Positions 1 through 7,747 of a stretch of DNA of 36,431 bases are shown here, in pieces (position 1 is the first letter of the stretch; each line of letters starts with the position of its first letter). The position numbers and the translations under genes are program-made. Source of the stretch: an uncultured Phycisphaerales bacterium (lineage in GTDB: Bacteria > Planctomycetota > Phycisphaerae > Phycisphaerales > UBA1924); the NCBI GenBank assembly GCA_937858155.1, contig CALLYM010000096.1, positions 1 to 36,431 of the forward strand, in the 5' to 3' direction. The notes below the pieces were generated by a model. The model did no database searches. It had not been told where the DNA came from and saw only the letters and a program-made list of their open reading frames with translations.

Positions 1-519
1 CAGATAGCCGGGAAAGAGCCGCTGCGCGTTCATCGCGATCAGCGTTTCGAGCAGCGCCCGGCGTTCGCGCAAGGGTCGGTCGCGCAGATCGATCCCGTCG
101 AGAAGCGCTGCAAACGAAGCAGGGTCCAGATTGTCGGCAAAGAGCACCCGAACCTTGCCGGCGCCGGGCCCCGCCAGGGTCTGCGGTGCGAGGGCGCTGG
201 TGATGGCATGGACACCCAGGGTGGATCCGCCCACCCCCACCAGCATCAAGGTATCGATCCGCGGGCGAATCTCTTCCGCAACGCGCAGGGCCCGCTCCAG
301 GGCCTTCGACTCCCGGGGCAAGTCGAGAAAGGGCCGCATTCCTTGACGACGCTCCTCGCGCAAGCCGTCGACAGCCGCCGCGAGGCGCGGCTCCAGCATC
401 GCCAGCTCAGCCTCTGTGATTCCCGACTCGCCGCCGATGGCGGAGGCCATGACGCCGTTCAGGTCGGCACGGACCCAGGCCTGGTCCGGCTTGCGCTTGC
501 GACGAAAGGCGTTGGACAT
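1..519 (-). CDS. Glucose-6-phosphate isomerase-like protein, N-terminal part, runs off the left edge
   Basis: A frame reading right to left from an ATG at 519 stays open to the window edge (173 codons). The N-terminus is basic and the middle reads '[14 protein letters not shown]' followed by '[14 protein letters not shown]'. That fits the first SIS domain of glucose-6-phosphate isomerase, where a Gly-rich 'GIGGSxLG' motif is followed by 'xxDNxDP'. The enzyme interconverts glucose-6-P and fructose-6-P in the cytoplasm. The expected next motif, 'TLxxVxSKSGxTxET', is absent. After 'LLDGID' (about position 90) the protein continues '[16 protein letters not shown]', which does not look like this family, so the last ~85 nt at the contig end may be foreign or misassembled. 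It is divergent from the heptose adenylyltransferase gene at 578. Family assignment is fairly sure; integrity is not. Confidence 0.6.
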   Translation of the reverse strand, partial: MSNAFRRKRKPDQAWVRADLNGVMASAIGGESGITEAELAMLEPRLAAAVDGLREERRQGMRPFLDLPRESKALERALRVAEEIRPRIDTLMLVGVGGSTLGVHAITSALAPQTLAGPGAGKVRVLFADNLDPASFAALLDGIDLRDRPLRERRALLETLIAMNAQRLFPGYL

Positions 520-577
520 CGCCGCACCCCTAGCACTGTCGGTGCAACCGGGCCAAACCCTCGCTATAGGCGCCCAG

Positions 578-1105
578 GTGTCGGATCCCTTCGCCTATCG
601 GAAAAAGCTCGGCTCGCCCGAAACCGTCGCACGTGCCTGTCGGCGAGCGCAGCGCTCTGGCAAGCGGGTGGTCTTCACCAACGGATGCTTCGACCTCCTG
701 CATCCCGGCCATGTCCGCTATCTCGCCGCGGCACGGGCTGCGGGCGACCTGTTGGTGGTTGGCCTGAATAGCGATGGATCGGTCCGGAAGCTGAAGGGGC
801 CTGGCCGTCCCGTCCAGGACGAGGGTTCTCGGGCGGAAGTCCTGGCCGGGCTGGCCGCCGTCGACCTGGTGGTGATTTTCGACGAACCTACCCCCCTGGG
901 ACTCATCCTGAAAGTTCACCCGGACGTCCTAGCCAAAGGAGCCGACTGGGCGGAAGAACAGATCGTGGGCGGGGACGAGGTGAAATCGTGGGGCGGGCGC
1001 GTGCTGCGGCTTGCACTGGTTCCCGGCAAGTCCACCACAGCCCTCGTCAAGCGCTCCAGCCGAGCCGCGTCGAAACCGCCGGTCAAGCGACGATCCAAAA
1101 CCTGA
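578..1105 (+). CDS. rfaE2: D-glycero-beta-D-manno-heptose 1-phosphate adenylyltransferase (stand-alone HldE C-terminal domain / RfaE2)
   Basis: This cytidylyltransferase-fold enzyme makes ADP-heptose from heptose-1-phosphate and ATP for LPS inner-core or other heptose glycans. The nucleotide-binding block '[18 protein letters not shown]' carries the HxGH motif, and '[17 protein letters not shown]' follows. The end has 'KSTTALVKR', corresponding to the family's (S)STTALI motif. The reading frame is open from 416, but I place the start at the GTG at 578 because the domain begins just after it and the preceding 160 nt belong to the divergent isomerase-like gene. The product is about 175 aa, normal for the stand-alone domain; the HldE kinase domain is absent. 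It lies in the first 1.3 kb, which is probably from a different genome than the rest. Confidence 0.85.
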   Translation: MSDPFAYRKKLGSPETVARACRRAQRSGKRVVFTNGCFDLLHPGHVRYLAAARAAGDLLVVGLNSDGSVRKLKGPGRPVQDEGSRAEVLAGLAAVDLVVIFDEPTPLGLILKVHPDVLAKGADWAEEQIVGGDEVKSWGGRVLRLALVPGKSTTALVKRSSRAASKPPVKRRSKT

Positions 1106-1268
1106 GCTGGATCGAGCGTTGGCGCACGCTACACGACCAGCCCGCAATCTGGCCGGAGGATCGCGACTAGGGGATTGGGCGCGCGGGGGAGGGCTACGAT
1201 CTCGGCGTCCCTTCTTTTCAACCGAGCCGAGCCGTTCGGGTTCGCTCAGTGACCGCCTGGCGAGAGGA

Positions 1269-2204
1269 TCATCGATGTCGACTGAAGTCCATATCGAGGT
1301 GGTGTTGGACTACTTCGACGGTTGTAACACTGGTGATCTCGAGCAGCTGGGGCGCACGCTCAATGAACCGCATGTCGTGGAGCAGGAACTTCATGAGCTC
1401 GTTGTGCCCCGGGTAGCGGAGCGTCTTGTACGCCACGTTCGCGGTCGGGGACAGGCGTTTGCCGGCTTCGAGGGTCTCGATCAGGCTGCCGACACCGCCC
1501 GAGGTGTAGAACGCCTCGTACTCGACGCCGCGCAGGCTGAACTTCTCCAGCCCTTCCATCGCGGGCACCTTGACCATCTTGCCGTCGAGCATGACGTTGC
1601 AGGGCTCGCAGTACTCGTTGATGAGGCCGTCGGTTGACCAGGTGATGTTGTACTTGAGGCGGTTGGTGGGGAACTGGGGCAGAGCGCCAACCCGCAGGGT
1701 GAGCGTCTGGACCGTGTCGAATTCCCGCGCCACGTCGTGGGCGGCGATGGCGATGTAGCCGGGCGCGAGGCCGCACTGGGGGACGAGCGCTACCTTGGGA
1801 CGGTTCTTCGCGATCGCACGGACGCGGTCGGTGGTCTTGACGTCCTCGGTCACGTCGAAGTAGTGGACGCCCGCCTTGTTCGCGAGGCCCGCGACGTTCC
1901 GCACGAACTGGTGCGGCAGCATGCAGACGACGTAGTCGTGCCCTTTCAGCGCCGCTTCGATTTCCGAACTGCTGGAGCAGTCGACGCGGCGGGAATCAAA
2001 CTCCACCCCGAACGCGCCCTTGCCCTTCGCGTTGTTCTTGACCCAGCCCGCGAGGCTGGAGAGGTTCTTGGACGCTTCCGCCAGGGAAACTTCCGATGCG
2101 TCCGCGAGCGTCACGCGGTAGTTGCCGCGCCCGAAGGACAGCAGCATCTCCGCGACTGTTTTGCCCACCTTGCCTGTCCCCAGCACCAGCACGCTCTTGG
2201 CCAT
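1269..2204 (-). CDS. Saccharopine dehydrogenase-like NAD(P)-binding protein, C-terminus lost
   Basis: The protein starts 'MAKSVLVLGTGKVGKTVAEM', a Rossmann nucleotide-binding GxGxxG loop. It continues with 'VVCMLPHQFVRNVAGLANKAGVHYFDVTED' (shown in parts) and 'VALVPQCGLAPGYIAIAAHD', the pattern of the saccharopine dehydrogenase / carboxynorspermidine synthase-like family, which are NAD(P)-dependent amino-acid imine reductases. I chose the ATG at 2204 over an upstream in-frame start because the Rossmann strand begins there and a purine-rich AGGA lies just before it. The last ~20 codons ('TSVTTVEVVQ...') do not fit the family, and the protein is 311 aa where homologues usually have ~380. The authentic part therefore ends near 1345 at the suspected junction. 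Substrate is unknown. It is divergent from metK. Confidence 0.7.
   Translation of the reverse strand: MAKSVLVLGTGKVGKTVAEMLLSFGRGNYRVTLADASEVSLAEASKNLSSLAGWVKNNAKGKGAFGVEFDSRRVDCSSSSEIEAALKGHDYVVCMLPHQFVRNVAGLANKAGVHYFDVTEDVKTTDRVRAIAKNRPKVALVPQCGLAPGYIAIAAHDVAREFDTVQTLTLRVGALPQFPTNRLKYNITWSTDGLINEYCEPCNVMLDGKMVKVPAMEGLEKFSLRGVEYEAFYTSGGVGSLIETLEAGKRLSPTANVAYKTLRYPGHNELMKFLLHDMRFIERAPQLLEITSVTTVEVVQHHLDMDFSRHR
1275..1342 (+). CDS. SnoaL/NTF2-like protein, N-terminal fragment cut at the junction
   Basis: An ATG at 1275 is preceded by a good Shine-Dalgarno (GAGAGG, about 7 nt spacing). It opens a frame beginning 'MSTEVHIEVVLDYFDG' and continuing 'CNTGDLEQL'. This matches the usual start of SnoaL-like/NTF2-like small-ligand proteins, where 'vvrxyldaxntGDldal' is the first helix. 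From about 1342 onward the frame is only the antisense of the saccharopine-dehydrogenase-like gene, so the domain is lost after roughly 22 residues. I read it as a real gene start truncated by an assembly or recombination junction. Function beyond the fold cannot be given. Confidence 0.5.
1330..1355. other. Probable chimeric junction between two genomes
   Basis: Two genes on opposite strands both lose their family pattern here. Reading rightward, the SnoaL-like N-terminus stops resembling its family after 'GDLEQL'. Reading leftward, the saccharopine-dehydrogenase-like protein stops resembling its family after 'RFIERAPQLLEI'. Both peptides are encoded by the same ~15 bases (GATCTCGAGCAGCTG, on opposite strands), which is what a join at a short shared sequence would produce. 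The exact point cannot be fixed by eye. Confidence 0.6.
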
Positions 2205-2349
2205 TTCCTCATCCTCTCGTTGGTTCGACCCGTAAGGGGGCACAGGGTAGATCACTCCCGCCCGCGTGGCCCTGAAGTAGCCGCTCCGGCGCCCCTTTTC
2301 TCGACGAATCTCCCCTCGTAAGGCCACTTCCAACGCAGGGGGAGTCCCA

Positions 2350-2355
2350 TATACT
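2350..2355 (+). promoter_or_regulatory. Candidate -10 element for metK
   Basis: TATACT lies 58 nt before the metK ATG in the intergenic region shared with the divergent saccharopine-dehydrogenase-like gene. A recognisable -35 is poor (about TTCCAA at 2328-2333). I looked for a SAM or SAH riboswitch in this 208-nt gap and saw none by eye. Confidence 0.35.
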
Positions 2356-2412
2356 CGCCGCCACGCCCCCGACCGGGCCGGCGTGCGCTGCAACCCAAAT
2401 CAGGAACCGACC

Positions 2413-3612
2413 ATGCCCCGCCAGACCCTTTTCACCTCTGAATCCGTCTCCCTTGGCCACCCCGACAAGGTCGCGGATCAGATCTCCGACGCCGTGCTCG
2501 ATGCCCTTCTCGCGGACGACCCGCGCAGCCGCGTCGCGGTGGAAACGCTGGTGGCCACGGGCTTGGTCGTGGTGGCCGGCGAAGTAACGACCAACACCTA
2601 CGTGGACATCCCGGAGCTGGTCCGCAGCACGGTCCGCGAGATCGGCTATACCACCGCGGAGATGCGGTTTGATTCCGAGTCGTGCGCCGTGCTCGTCGCG
2701 CTCAACAAGCAGAGCAACGACATCGCCATGGGCGTGGACCGCGAGGGCGCGGGCGACCAGGGCATGATGTTCGGTTTTGCCTGCCGAGACACCGATGACC
2801 TCATGCCCCTGCCCATCCAGCTAGCGCACCGCCTGGTGGAGCGTCAGCAGTATGTCCGCGAGCGCAACATCATCCCGGGCCTGCGCCCGGACGCGAAGAG
2901 CCAGGTGACGGTGGTGTACGACGGCTACAAGCCCGTCGCGGTGGACACCTTGGTGTTGTCCACGCAGCACGAGCCCACCTGGAACGAGCGCCAGGACGCC
3001 CTCAAGCGCGAGGTGGTCGAGCACGTGTTCAAGCCCGTCCTCGCCGAGTGGTGGAACCCGTCCATCACGCTGCACGTCAACCCCACCGGGCGGTTCGAGA
3101 TCGGCGGCCCCCACGGCGACACGGGCCTTACCGGTCGCAAGATCATCGTGGACTCGTACGGCGGCATGGGCCGCCACGGTGGTGGTGCGTTCTCCGGCAA
3201 GGACCCGACCAAGGTCGACCGCTCTGCGGCGTACATGGCCCGCTACATTGCCAAGAACGTCGTGGCGGCGGGCCTGGCTGATCGATGCGAGGTGCAACTT
3301 TCCTACGCGATCGGCGTCGCCAACCCCACCAGCGTTCTGGTCGATACGTTCGGCAGTTCCAAGGTCGACGAGGACAAGATCTCCCGGGCCGTGCGGGAGG
3401 TGTTCCCGCTTACCCCCCGCGGGATCATCGAGTCGCTGGCCCTGCGTACGCCGATCTACTCCGCCACGGCGAAGTACGGGCACTTTGGGCGGCGCCCCTT
3501 CGAGGCTCAGTACATGGACAAGGTCAAGCGCGAGCACCGCGGGCCCAAGCTGGGCTTCTTCTCCTGGGAGAAGACGGACAAGGCCGAGGCCCTCAAGAGC
3601 GCTGTGAAGTAA
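2413..3612 (+). CDS. metK: S-adenosylmethionine synthetase
   Basis: Methionine adenosyltransferase makes S-adenosylmethionine from methionine and ATP in the cytoplasm. All family blocks are present in order: '[20 protein letters not shown]' near the N-terminus, the ATP/Mg segment '[12 protein letters not shown]' near residue 115, '[13 protein letters not shown]' around 235 and '[15 protein letters not shown]' around 255. The length of 399 aa is normal (about 380-400). The ATG at 2413 is chosen over an in-frame ATG ten codons upstream because '[12 protein letters not shown]' is the usual family start and an AGGAA lies 5 nt before it. The gene converges with nadD; the 65-nt gap shows only a weak 5-bp stem. 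Confidence 0.97.
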   Translation: MPRQTLFTSESVSLGHPDKVADQISDAVLDALLADDPRSRVAVETLVATGLVVVAGEVTTNTYVDIPELVRSTVREIGYTTAEMRFDSESCAVLVALNKQSNDIAMGVDREGAGDQGMMFGFACRDTDDLMPLPIQLAHRLVERQQYVRERNIIPGLRPDAKSQVTVVYDGYKPVAVDTLVLSTQHEPTWNERQDALKREVVEHVFKPVLAEWWNPSITLHVNPTGRFEIGGPHGDTGLTGRKIIVDSYGGMGRHGGGAFSGKDPTKVDRSAAYMARYIAKNVVAAGLADRCEVQLSYAIGVANPTSVLVDTFGSSKVDEDKISRAVREVFPLTPRGIIESLALRTPIYSATAKYGHFGRRPFEAQYMDKVKREHRGPKLGFFSWEKTDKAEALKSAVK

Positions 3613-3677
3613 GTCCCCCACCGCTTCCGCGATTGACATGATCAACGAGCACCGCGGGGTGCCAGGCGACCGCGCGC

Positions 3678-4448
3678 TCATCGACTCCGGTAGAGCCCTT
3701 TCTTGCGAATAACGCCCGCGACGCCCGATGGCAGCGCCCGGAGGGCTTGGGCACGCCTCGCCCCGGCCAGCTGCTCACGCACGCGCGTCGACGAAACGTG
3801 CACGACCTTTCCGCACGCCAACCGCGGACCCCATGCTTGCAGCTCCTTCTCGCTCCAGAAGCCGTTGGCGTTCCGGCGAACTTCCTGCACGAGGGTCGCT
3901 GCGCTATCCACGCCCTCTCGGGGCATCACGATGGGTTGGGCGAGGCGCAGGAGCATCCGGGCGCTCCGCCAGCGATGGAAGGCCGCCGCCTGGTCGGCAC
4001 CGATGACCAGCCGCACACGCACGCCATTGCCGAGGAGGGCCCGCAGACGCCGCACTGTGTCGATCGTGAAGCTGGCACGACGGGCACCCCGCCTGCGCTG
4101 CCATGCGGCCCGGTCCACCTCGTCCGTCCAGACCGCCGCATCCTTCCGCCCCTTCAGCATTGCCCGCAACATCGCGACGCGGTCGGCATCGCCGGCGATG
4201 GGGCCGGTGTCCTTGAGCGGGCTGCGGGCCGCGGGCACATACAGACAGGGTGCAGGGGCCCCACGGCTTGCAAGCGATTGGCGGGCAAGGCGCGGGGCGG
4301 CAAGGTGGTACTGATGGGGTGGATCGAAGGAACCGCCGAAGAGAAGCAGAGCACCGGCACGCCGCGCCCGCTCCAGCACCACCCGTGGGATCGCCGTCAC
4401 CGGCGCACCGCTGCGTGCAGCAGGGCGTGTCTTTGAGCTCTTTTCCAC
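3678..4448 (-). CDS. nadD: Nicotinate-nucleotide adenylyltransferase
   Basis: NadD adenylates nicotinic acid mononucleotide to deamido-NAD in NAD biosynthesis. The protein shows the signature 'LLFGGSFDPPHQYHL' (nucleotidyltransferase GxFDPxHxxH), then 'RLVIGADQAAAFHRW' and the C-terminal 'VSSTRVREQL' (the SSTxIR motif). At 256 aa it is slightly longer than typical (~190-220) because of a basic N-terminal stretch of about 33 residues before the first beta strand. The start used here is a GTG, and a later GTG closer to the domain is possible. It is divergent from tRNA-Glu. Confidence 0.88.
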   Translation of the reverse strand: MEKSSKTRPAARSGAPVTAIPRVVLERARRAGALLLFGGSFDPPHQYHLAAPRLARQSLASRGAPAPCLYVPAARSPLKDTGPIAGDADRVAMLRAMLKGRKDAAVWTDEVDRAAWQRRRGARRASFTIDTVRRLRALLGNGVRVRLVIGADQAAAFHRWRSARMLLRLAQPIVMPREGVDSAATLVQEVRRNANGFWSEKELQAWGPRLACGKVVHVSSTRVREQLAGARRAQALRALPSGVAGVIRKKGLYRSR

Positions 4449-4499
4449 GCCGGAGCGTAACGCCCCAACCCCGCATCCGCGCTACTATGGGCCACAACC

Positions 4500-4574
4500 G
4501 GCCCCGTCGTCTAGCCTGGTCCAGGACACTACCCTTTCACGGTAGTGACATGGGTTCGAATCCCATCGGGGTCA
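4500..4574 (+). tRNA. tRNA-Glu (anticodon UUC)
   Basis: A full cloverleaf can be folded by eye. The acceptor arm GGCCCCG (4500-4506) pairs with CGGGGTC (4567-4573), with one G-U pair, and the discriminator is A4574. The D-arm sequence is GTCTAGCCTGGTCCAGGAC. The anticodon stem is CTACC/GGTAG with loop CTTTCAC, placing TTC at 4536-4538. The T-arm is ATGGG-TTCGAAT-CCCAT. CCA is not encoded, and the gene is followed by CTTTTT. There is no second copy of its 3' end in the window, so no sign of integration next to it. Confidence 0.96.
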
Positions 4575-4790
4575 CTTTTTCGCTCGGCACACGGCCGCAA
4601 CACGCGGCAAGTGCTTGGTTGTAAGGGCTCTCCGCATGGGGGGCCCGATTCGTTTTTCGGGTTGACTGGTGCGGCGAAAGAGGTCCGACCAGCAAACTCA
4701 TCGGCAAGGTGTAGCGCCCATCGACACCGTTTACGCATTGATGGCATCTTGCTTCAGCTTCCTCTTGCCATCGTCGCCACCCTCGTCGGC

Positions 4791-5030
4791 ATGCTCAGCT
4801 CGCTGTGCATGCTGGTGATGCTGATGGCGGGGCTGGCGAACGCGAAGCCGTCGCACATCCAGCAGGGCAAGTGGATGATGTGGGGAATCGTTCTTGTTCA
4901 GGTGGCTGCGGCCATTCTCGCGGTGTGGCTCATGGTTCATCGACGGCACTGGAGTGCGTGCATCGCAGGGATCGTACCGCTGGTAGTGGTTGTGTTGCTG
5001 GTTGTCATTCTCGTGAAAATCGAGTGGTAG
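4791..5030 (+). CDS. Small hydrophobic membrane protein, unknown function
   Basis: I do not recognise this gene. The frame encodes three hydrophobic segments separated by short basic loops: 'MLSSLCMLVMLMAGLANA', 'MMWGIVLVQVAAAILAVWLM' and 'IAGIVPLVVVVLLVVILV'. That suggests a small inner-membrane protein of 79 aa from the ATG at 4791. Neither this ATG nor a TTG at 4749 has a clear ribosome-binding site; the TTG start would make the first membrane segment longer. The stop lies 12 nt before the next gene, so the two are likely cotranscribed. The 216 nt between the tRNA and this start hold nothing I can identify. Confidence 0.5.
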   Translation: MLSSLCMLVMLMAGLANAKPSHIQQGKWMMWGIVLVQVAAAILAVWLMVHRRHWSACIAGIVPLVVVVLLVVILVKIEW

Positions 5031-5042
5031 CGGGAGTTCAGG

Positions 5043-5981
5043 ATGGGATCGTCACACCAGACCTTCGGGGGCCGGCTCGCGAATCTGGACTTCATCATGA
5101 AGGTCCCCAGAGAGTTCGTCGAAACTGCACTGCCGAAGGAGGATTCCAACTTCGACTCGCCCAGCGTGTGCGCTCCGCTGCTGCACCTGTCGTCCCCCGG
5201 GGCGAAATCGCAAGTCCACGTTGCATACCGCCCCGGGTACAACGAGGGGACGGTGCGCCAGTGGTTCGAGTATCTAACCGGGCAGCACGCCGTGCGGCTG
5301 CTGAGCATTGGTCCGGCGTACGTGGGTGGACTGCGGAAGAACCACCCGGCGATCGTCGCGACGGCTTTGCAAGAGCTGAAGGGTACCGAACTGGTCATGA
5401 GCTATGTCGCGTTTGAAGACGGGGGGCGCCTGGTGATTGCGCACGCCCAGTGCCCGCGCGAACTGGAGCCCCGCTTCATGCGATCAATGGAGCAGGGCAT
5501 TCACTCGATCGAACTGCTCCATCACAAAGGGCCCACGGCGGACCTTGAGGGGGACGGCAGAAAGTGGGACATCGACATCGTGCAGAGCACATGCAAGGAA
5601 GTCACTCCCGAGCAGGAGGCGGCGGCGTGGGCGCGCACTCAGGAGAAAGCGCGCGACGCCGCCCTGCAGAAGGCCGCGGGGTTGATCGCACACGACCAGT
5701 TCGACGAGGCTGCGCGGGTGGTGTTCGCGGCGGATGACAGCGGGAAAGCGCGAGCCGGACTGTCTGAACTCTTCATGGACGCACTGCGTGACCAGGTACG
5801 CCGTGACGGAAAACGCAAGCCGGCCGCGCCACGGGCGCTTGAGCTGTATCGCCGCGCTCTCCAGCACCGCCTGAGCACGTACCCGGACCCGCACACGCAG
5901 GATGAAGCGGACCGGTACGAGGCCGGGATGAACGAGGACCGTGCCGACGTCGCTGCGGTTCTGGGGTACGTGCCGGAGTAA
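5043..5981 (+). CDS. Hypothetical protein, 312 aa
   Basis: Unrecognised. There is no signal peptide and no membrane segment, so it is probably cytoplasmic. The first ~190 residues look like a mixed alpha/beta domain. From about residue 195 the protein is helical and Ala/Arg-rich ('EQEAAAWARTQEKARDAALQ', 'RALELYRRALQHRLSTYPDP'), possibly a TPR-like or coiled-coil part. A GGAG ribosome-binding site sits about 7 nt before the ATG. It follows the small membrane protein by 12 nt and precedes the DUF3592 gene by 5 nt, which argues for one operon. No function is proposed. Confidence 0.75.
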   Translation: MGSSHQTFGGRLANLDFIMKVPREFVETALPKEDSNFDSPSVCAPLLHLSSPGAKSQVHVAYRPGYNEGTVRQWFEYLTGQHAVRLLSIGPAYVGGLRKNHPAIVATALQELKGTELVMSYVAFEDGGRLVIAHAQCPRELEPRFMRSMEQGIHSIELLHHKGPTADLEGDGRKWDIDIVQSTCKEVTPEQEAAAWARTQEKARDAALQKAAGLIAHDQFDEAARVVFAADDSGKARAGLSELFMDALRDQVRRDGKRKPAAPRALELYRRALQHRLSTYPDPHTQDEADRYEAGMNEDRADVAAVLGYVPE

Positions 5982-5986
5982 TCACC

Positions 5987-6523
5987 ATGTTGCGGGATTG
6001 GTTCTCTCGACGCAGGGAAAGGAAGCGCTCCTTCATGGACAAGGTCATGCTTGTGCTGTTTGTTGTCATGTTTGGTGGGCTGGGCGTGATGCTTCTGGTC
6101 GTTGGCGTGAAGGAGTTAGTATTGCAACGGCGCATTGTCGCATCGGCAGTGCCAGTCGAGGCGGTGATTCTTTCGGCTGAGGTGGTATCGAGCACGTCGC
6201 GCGATTCCGACTACCGGCTCCTGCGTGACAACAGCACAACGTCGCACAGGCCGGAGGTGCGGTTCGCATACGCCGTCGACGGCGTGCGCTATGAGAGCGA
6301 CCTTCTGTACCCGACGGTGATCCTTCAGGGGTACGCCTCGCGCGAAAGTGCGGCTGAGGAGATCCGCGAATATGTCGCGGGCGCGGCCGTGCGTGCGTTT
6401 GTGGACCCATCCATCCCGCAGCGGGGTTTTCTGAGGCTCAAGTCTACATCCAACCCGGTGTGGTTCATGGTGGCCGGGCTGCTCACGCTGGTTTTTCTTG
6501 CAGTGGTGAGCAGGTTCCTGTAA
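5987..6523 (+). CDS. DUF3592-like membrane protein
   Basis: There is a basic N-terminus, then a membrane segment at about residues 19-43 ('VMLVLFVVMFGGLGVMLLVV'). A soluble region of about 100 residues follows ('PVEAVILSAEVVSSTS...HRPEVRFAYAVDGVRYESDL'), and a second membrane segment lies at the C-terminus ('FMVAGLLTLVFLAVVSRFL'). This layout, with 'V..F.Y.V.G..Y.S' in the middle and a cysteine-free 'FVDPSIPQRGFLR' near the end, is that of DUF3592 proteins, whose role is unknown. It follows the previous gene by 5 nt. Confidence 0.75.
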   Translation: MLRDWFSRRRERKRSFMDKVMLVLFVVMFGGLGVMLLVVGVKELVLQRRIVASAVPVEAVILSAEVVSSTSRDSDYRLLRDNSTTSHRPEVRFAYAVDGVRYESDLLYPTVILQGYASRESAAEEIREYVAGAAVRAFVDPSIPQRGFLRLKSTSNPVWFMVAGLLTLVFLAVVSRFL

Positions 6524-6686
6524 GGGCTGATTATGCACGTTCTTGGCTGCGAGTACGACAGGCGGTGAGGCAGTGTGGGGCGCGAACACTGCCGCTGGAC
6601 CGTGATTTTCAAGTTGAGTAGCTGGTCGCCGCGCGTTTGACGCATTGAGACCGAAACACCCGCACCCCCCACGAGGAACTTCCATT

Positions 6687-7103
6687 ATGGCAACCGCGCT
6701 CATCGAAGCACCCGCAAGCACTCCCAGCCAGACCATCCAGGTCCTCGCTCAGCTTGAGGCGTATGACGCCGTCCTGAACGACGATTACGCGTTTGTCGCG
6801 TACAAGGAGACGGATACGTCTTCGGGCGCGTGGCGTGTACGGATCAAAGCCCGGCACTTGACAGGGGTCGTCTTCGAGCCGGACGCGATGCGGTCCAACG
6901 CCCGGAGCACGGGCGCCCAGGGCAAAGCGTTCTTCCCCTGGGGGAACTGCATGGACCCAAGCGCGTCAGACCCGCGGAGCGTGCAGTACCGGGTTCATGT
7001 CAAGGACGGCCAGCCAGCGGAGATCGAGGTCTTCGTTCAACTGCGCAAGGCCGATGGCACGGCAGATGCGCCAAAGTCGGTCCGGTTCGCGTGGCCGAAG
7101 TGA
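6687..7103 (+). CDS. Hypothetical protein, 138 aa
   Basis: Unrecognised soluble protein. The start is the ATG at 6687, preceded by GAGGAA, rather than an in-frame ATG 14 codons upstream. It opens 'MATALIEAPASTPSQTIQVL' and contains an acidic/aromatic middle ('NDDYAFVAYKETDTSSGAWR') and a 'FFPWGNCMDPSASDPRS' stretch. No membrane segment or signal peptide is present. A 163-nt gap without visible features separates it from the DUF3592 gene, so it may have its own promoter. Confidence 0.65.
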   Translation: MATALIEAPASTPSQTIQVLAQLEAYDAVLNDDYAFVAYKETDTSSGAWRVRIKARHLTGVVFEPDAMRSNARSTGAQGKAFFPWGNCMDPSASDPRSVQYRVHVKDGQPAEIEVFVQLRKADGTADAPKSVRFAWPK

Positions 7104-7255
7104 CGCCCCAAACACGACCACGCAGACAAAGCACCTCTGTAAGCACTTGCCCGCTGTGGGCCGGAACCTGCACCGTCCGGTTCTGACACACTGGGCCTTC
7201 CCGACCATTCTTGCTTGTGCGGAGCCCGCCGCGGCTGCATGACGCACCACGAAAA

Positions 7256-7276
7256 CACCCCGCGCTATGCGGGGTG
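7256..7276 (-). terminator. Intrinsic terminator of the dockerin-like gene
   Basis: A perfect 8-bp stem CACCCCGC/GCGGGGTG with a 5-nt loop lies 28 nt past the stop of the minus-strand gene at 7304. On that strand it is followed by TTTTC. On the plus strand it is followed only by CTTGT, so it may also act weakly for the gene ending at 7103. Confidence 0.65.
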
Positions 7277-7303
7277 CTTGTAATGGAAATCAAGCATCTT
7301 GCG

Positions 7304-7747
7304 TCAGAGACACGGCCCGCCGTCGAACATGCTCAGGAGCGCATCGATGTCTGCCGTGTCGGGAGCGAAGCCGTCGTTGTTGAAGTCGATGTCACCGCAG
7401 TAAGGGTCGTTGCTGCATGGCCCACCGGAAAGCACGGCGACGAAGTCGTCGATGTCTCGTGTATCAGGGAACTCACCGTCGCGGTTGAAGTCGATGGTGT
7501 CGCAGGCGCTCGCGACGTCGCTTGCCGTGAAGCCGCCTTCGAGCGTGTACCCGCCGCCCGTAAGGGCCCCCGCGCCCGACGCCGTGACGGTTCCTTCCAA
7601 GGCGTACCCGCCGCCGGCAAGCACACCCGACCCGCCTGCGATGAAGGACCAGTCGATCTCATCGGAATGTGCGCCGCCAGTCAGCCCGCAGAACGCCAAC
7701 GCGTACGCGAGAAGCGGACGGGCGTGGGTAAGCACGCCGGGAGTCAT
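7304..7747 (-). CDS. Small secreted protein with GG-Y/F-LEG repeat and C-terminal dockerin-like repeat
   Basis: This 147-aa protein has an N-terminal signal-like segment (about residues 8-27). A duplicated Gly-rich motif follows ('[16 protein letters not shown]' then '[16 protein letters not shown]'), resembling the 'GGxFxLxGTIGQPDAG...GGxYxLxGGFW' motif of planctomycete and verrucomicrobial secreted proteins. The end carries two calcium-loop-like units, '[20 protein letters not shown]' and '[20 protein letters not shown]', each closing with 'GGPC'. This is the dockerin-like type found in Phycisphaerae, probably binding Ca2+ and mediating extracellular attachment; the partner is unknown. Its ATG overlaps the TGA of the collagen-like gene (ATGA, 7744-7747), so translation is probably coupled. 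Confidence 0.8.
   Translation of the reverse strand: MTPGVLTHARPLLAYALAFCGLTGGAHSDEIDWSFIAGGSGVLAGGGYALEGTVTASGAGALTGGGYTLEGGFTASDVASACDTIDFNRDGEFPDTRDIDDFVAVLSGGPCSNDPYCGDIDFNNDGFAPDTADIDALLSMFDGGPCL

Noticed and set aside
2205-2412. SAM or SAH riboswitch before metK
   Set aside because: I could not find the conserved core or a pseudoknot by eye; only a -10-like TATACT is visible.
3649-3662. Hairpin between metK and nadD
   Set aside because: Only a 5-bp stem (GCACC/GGTGC) without a T-run; too weak for a terminator call.
6133-6148. Sigma-54-like GGCAC..ATGC on the minus strand
   Set aside because: The -12 element lacks TTGC and it lies inside a plus-strand gene with no minus-strand gene behind it.
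4500-7103. Genomic island integrated at tRNA-Glu
   Set aside because: No integrase, no repeated tRNA 3' end and no other mobile gene is seen.
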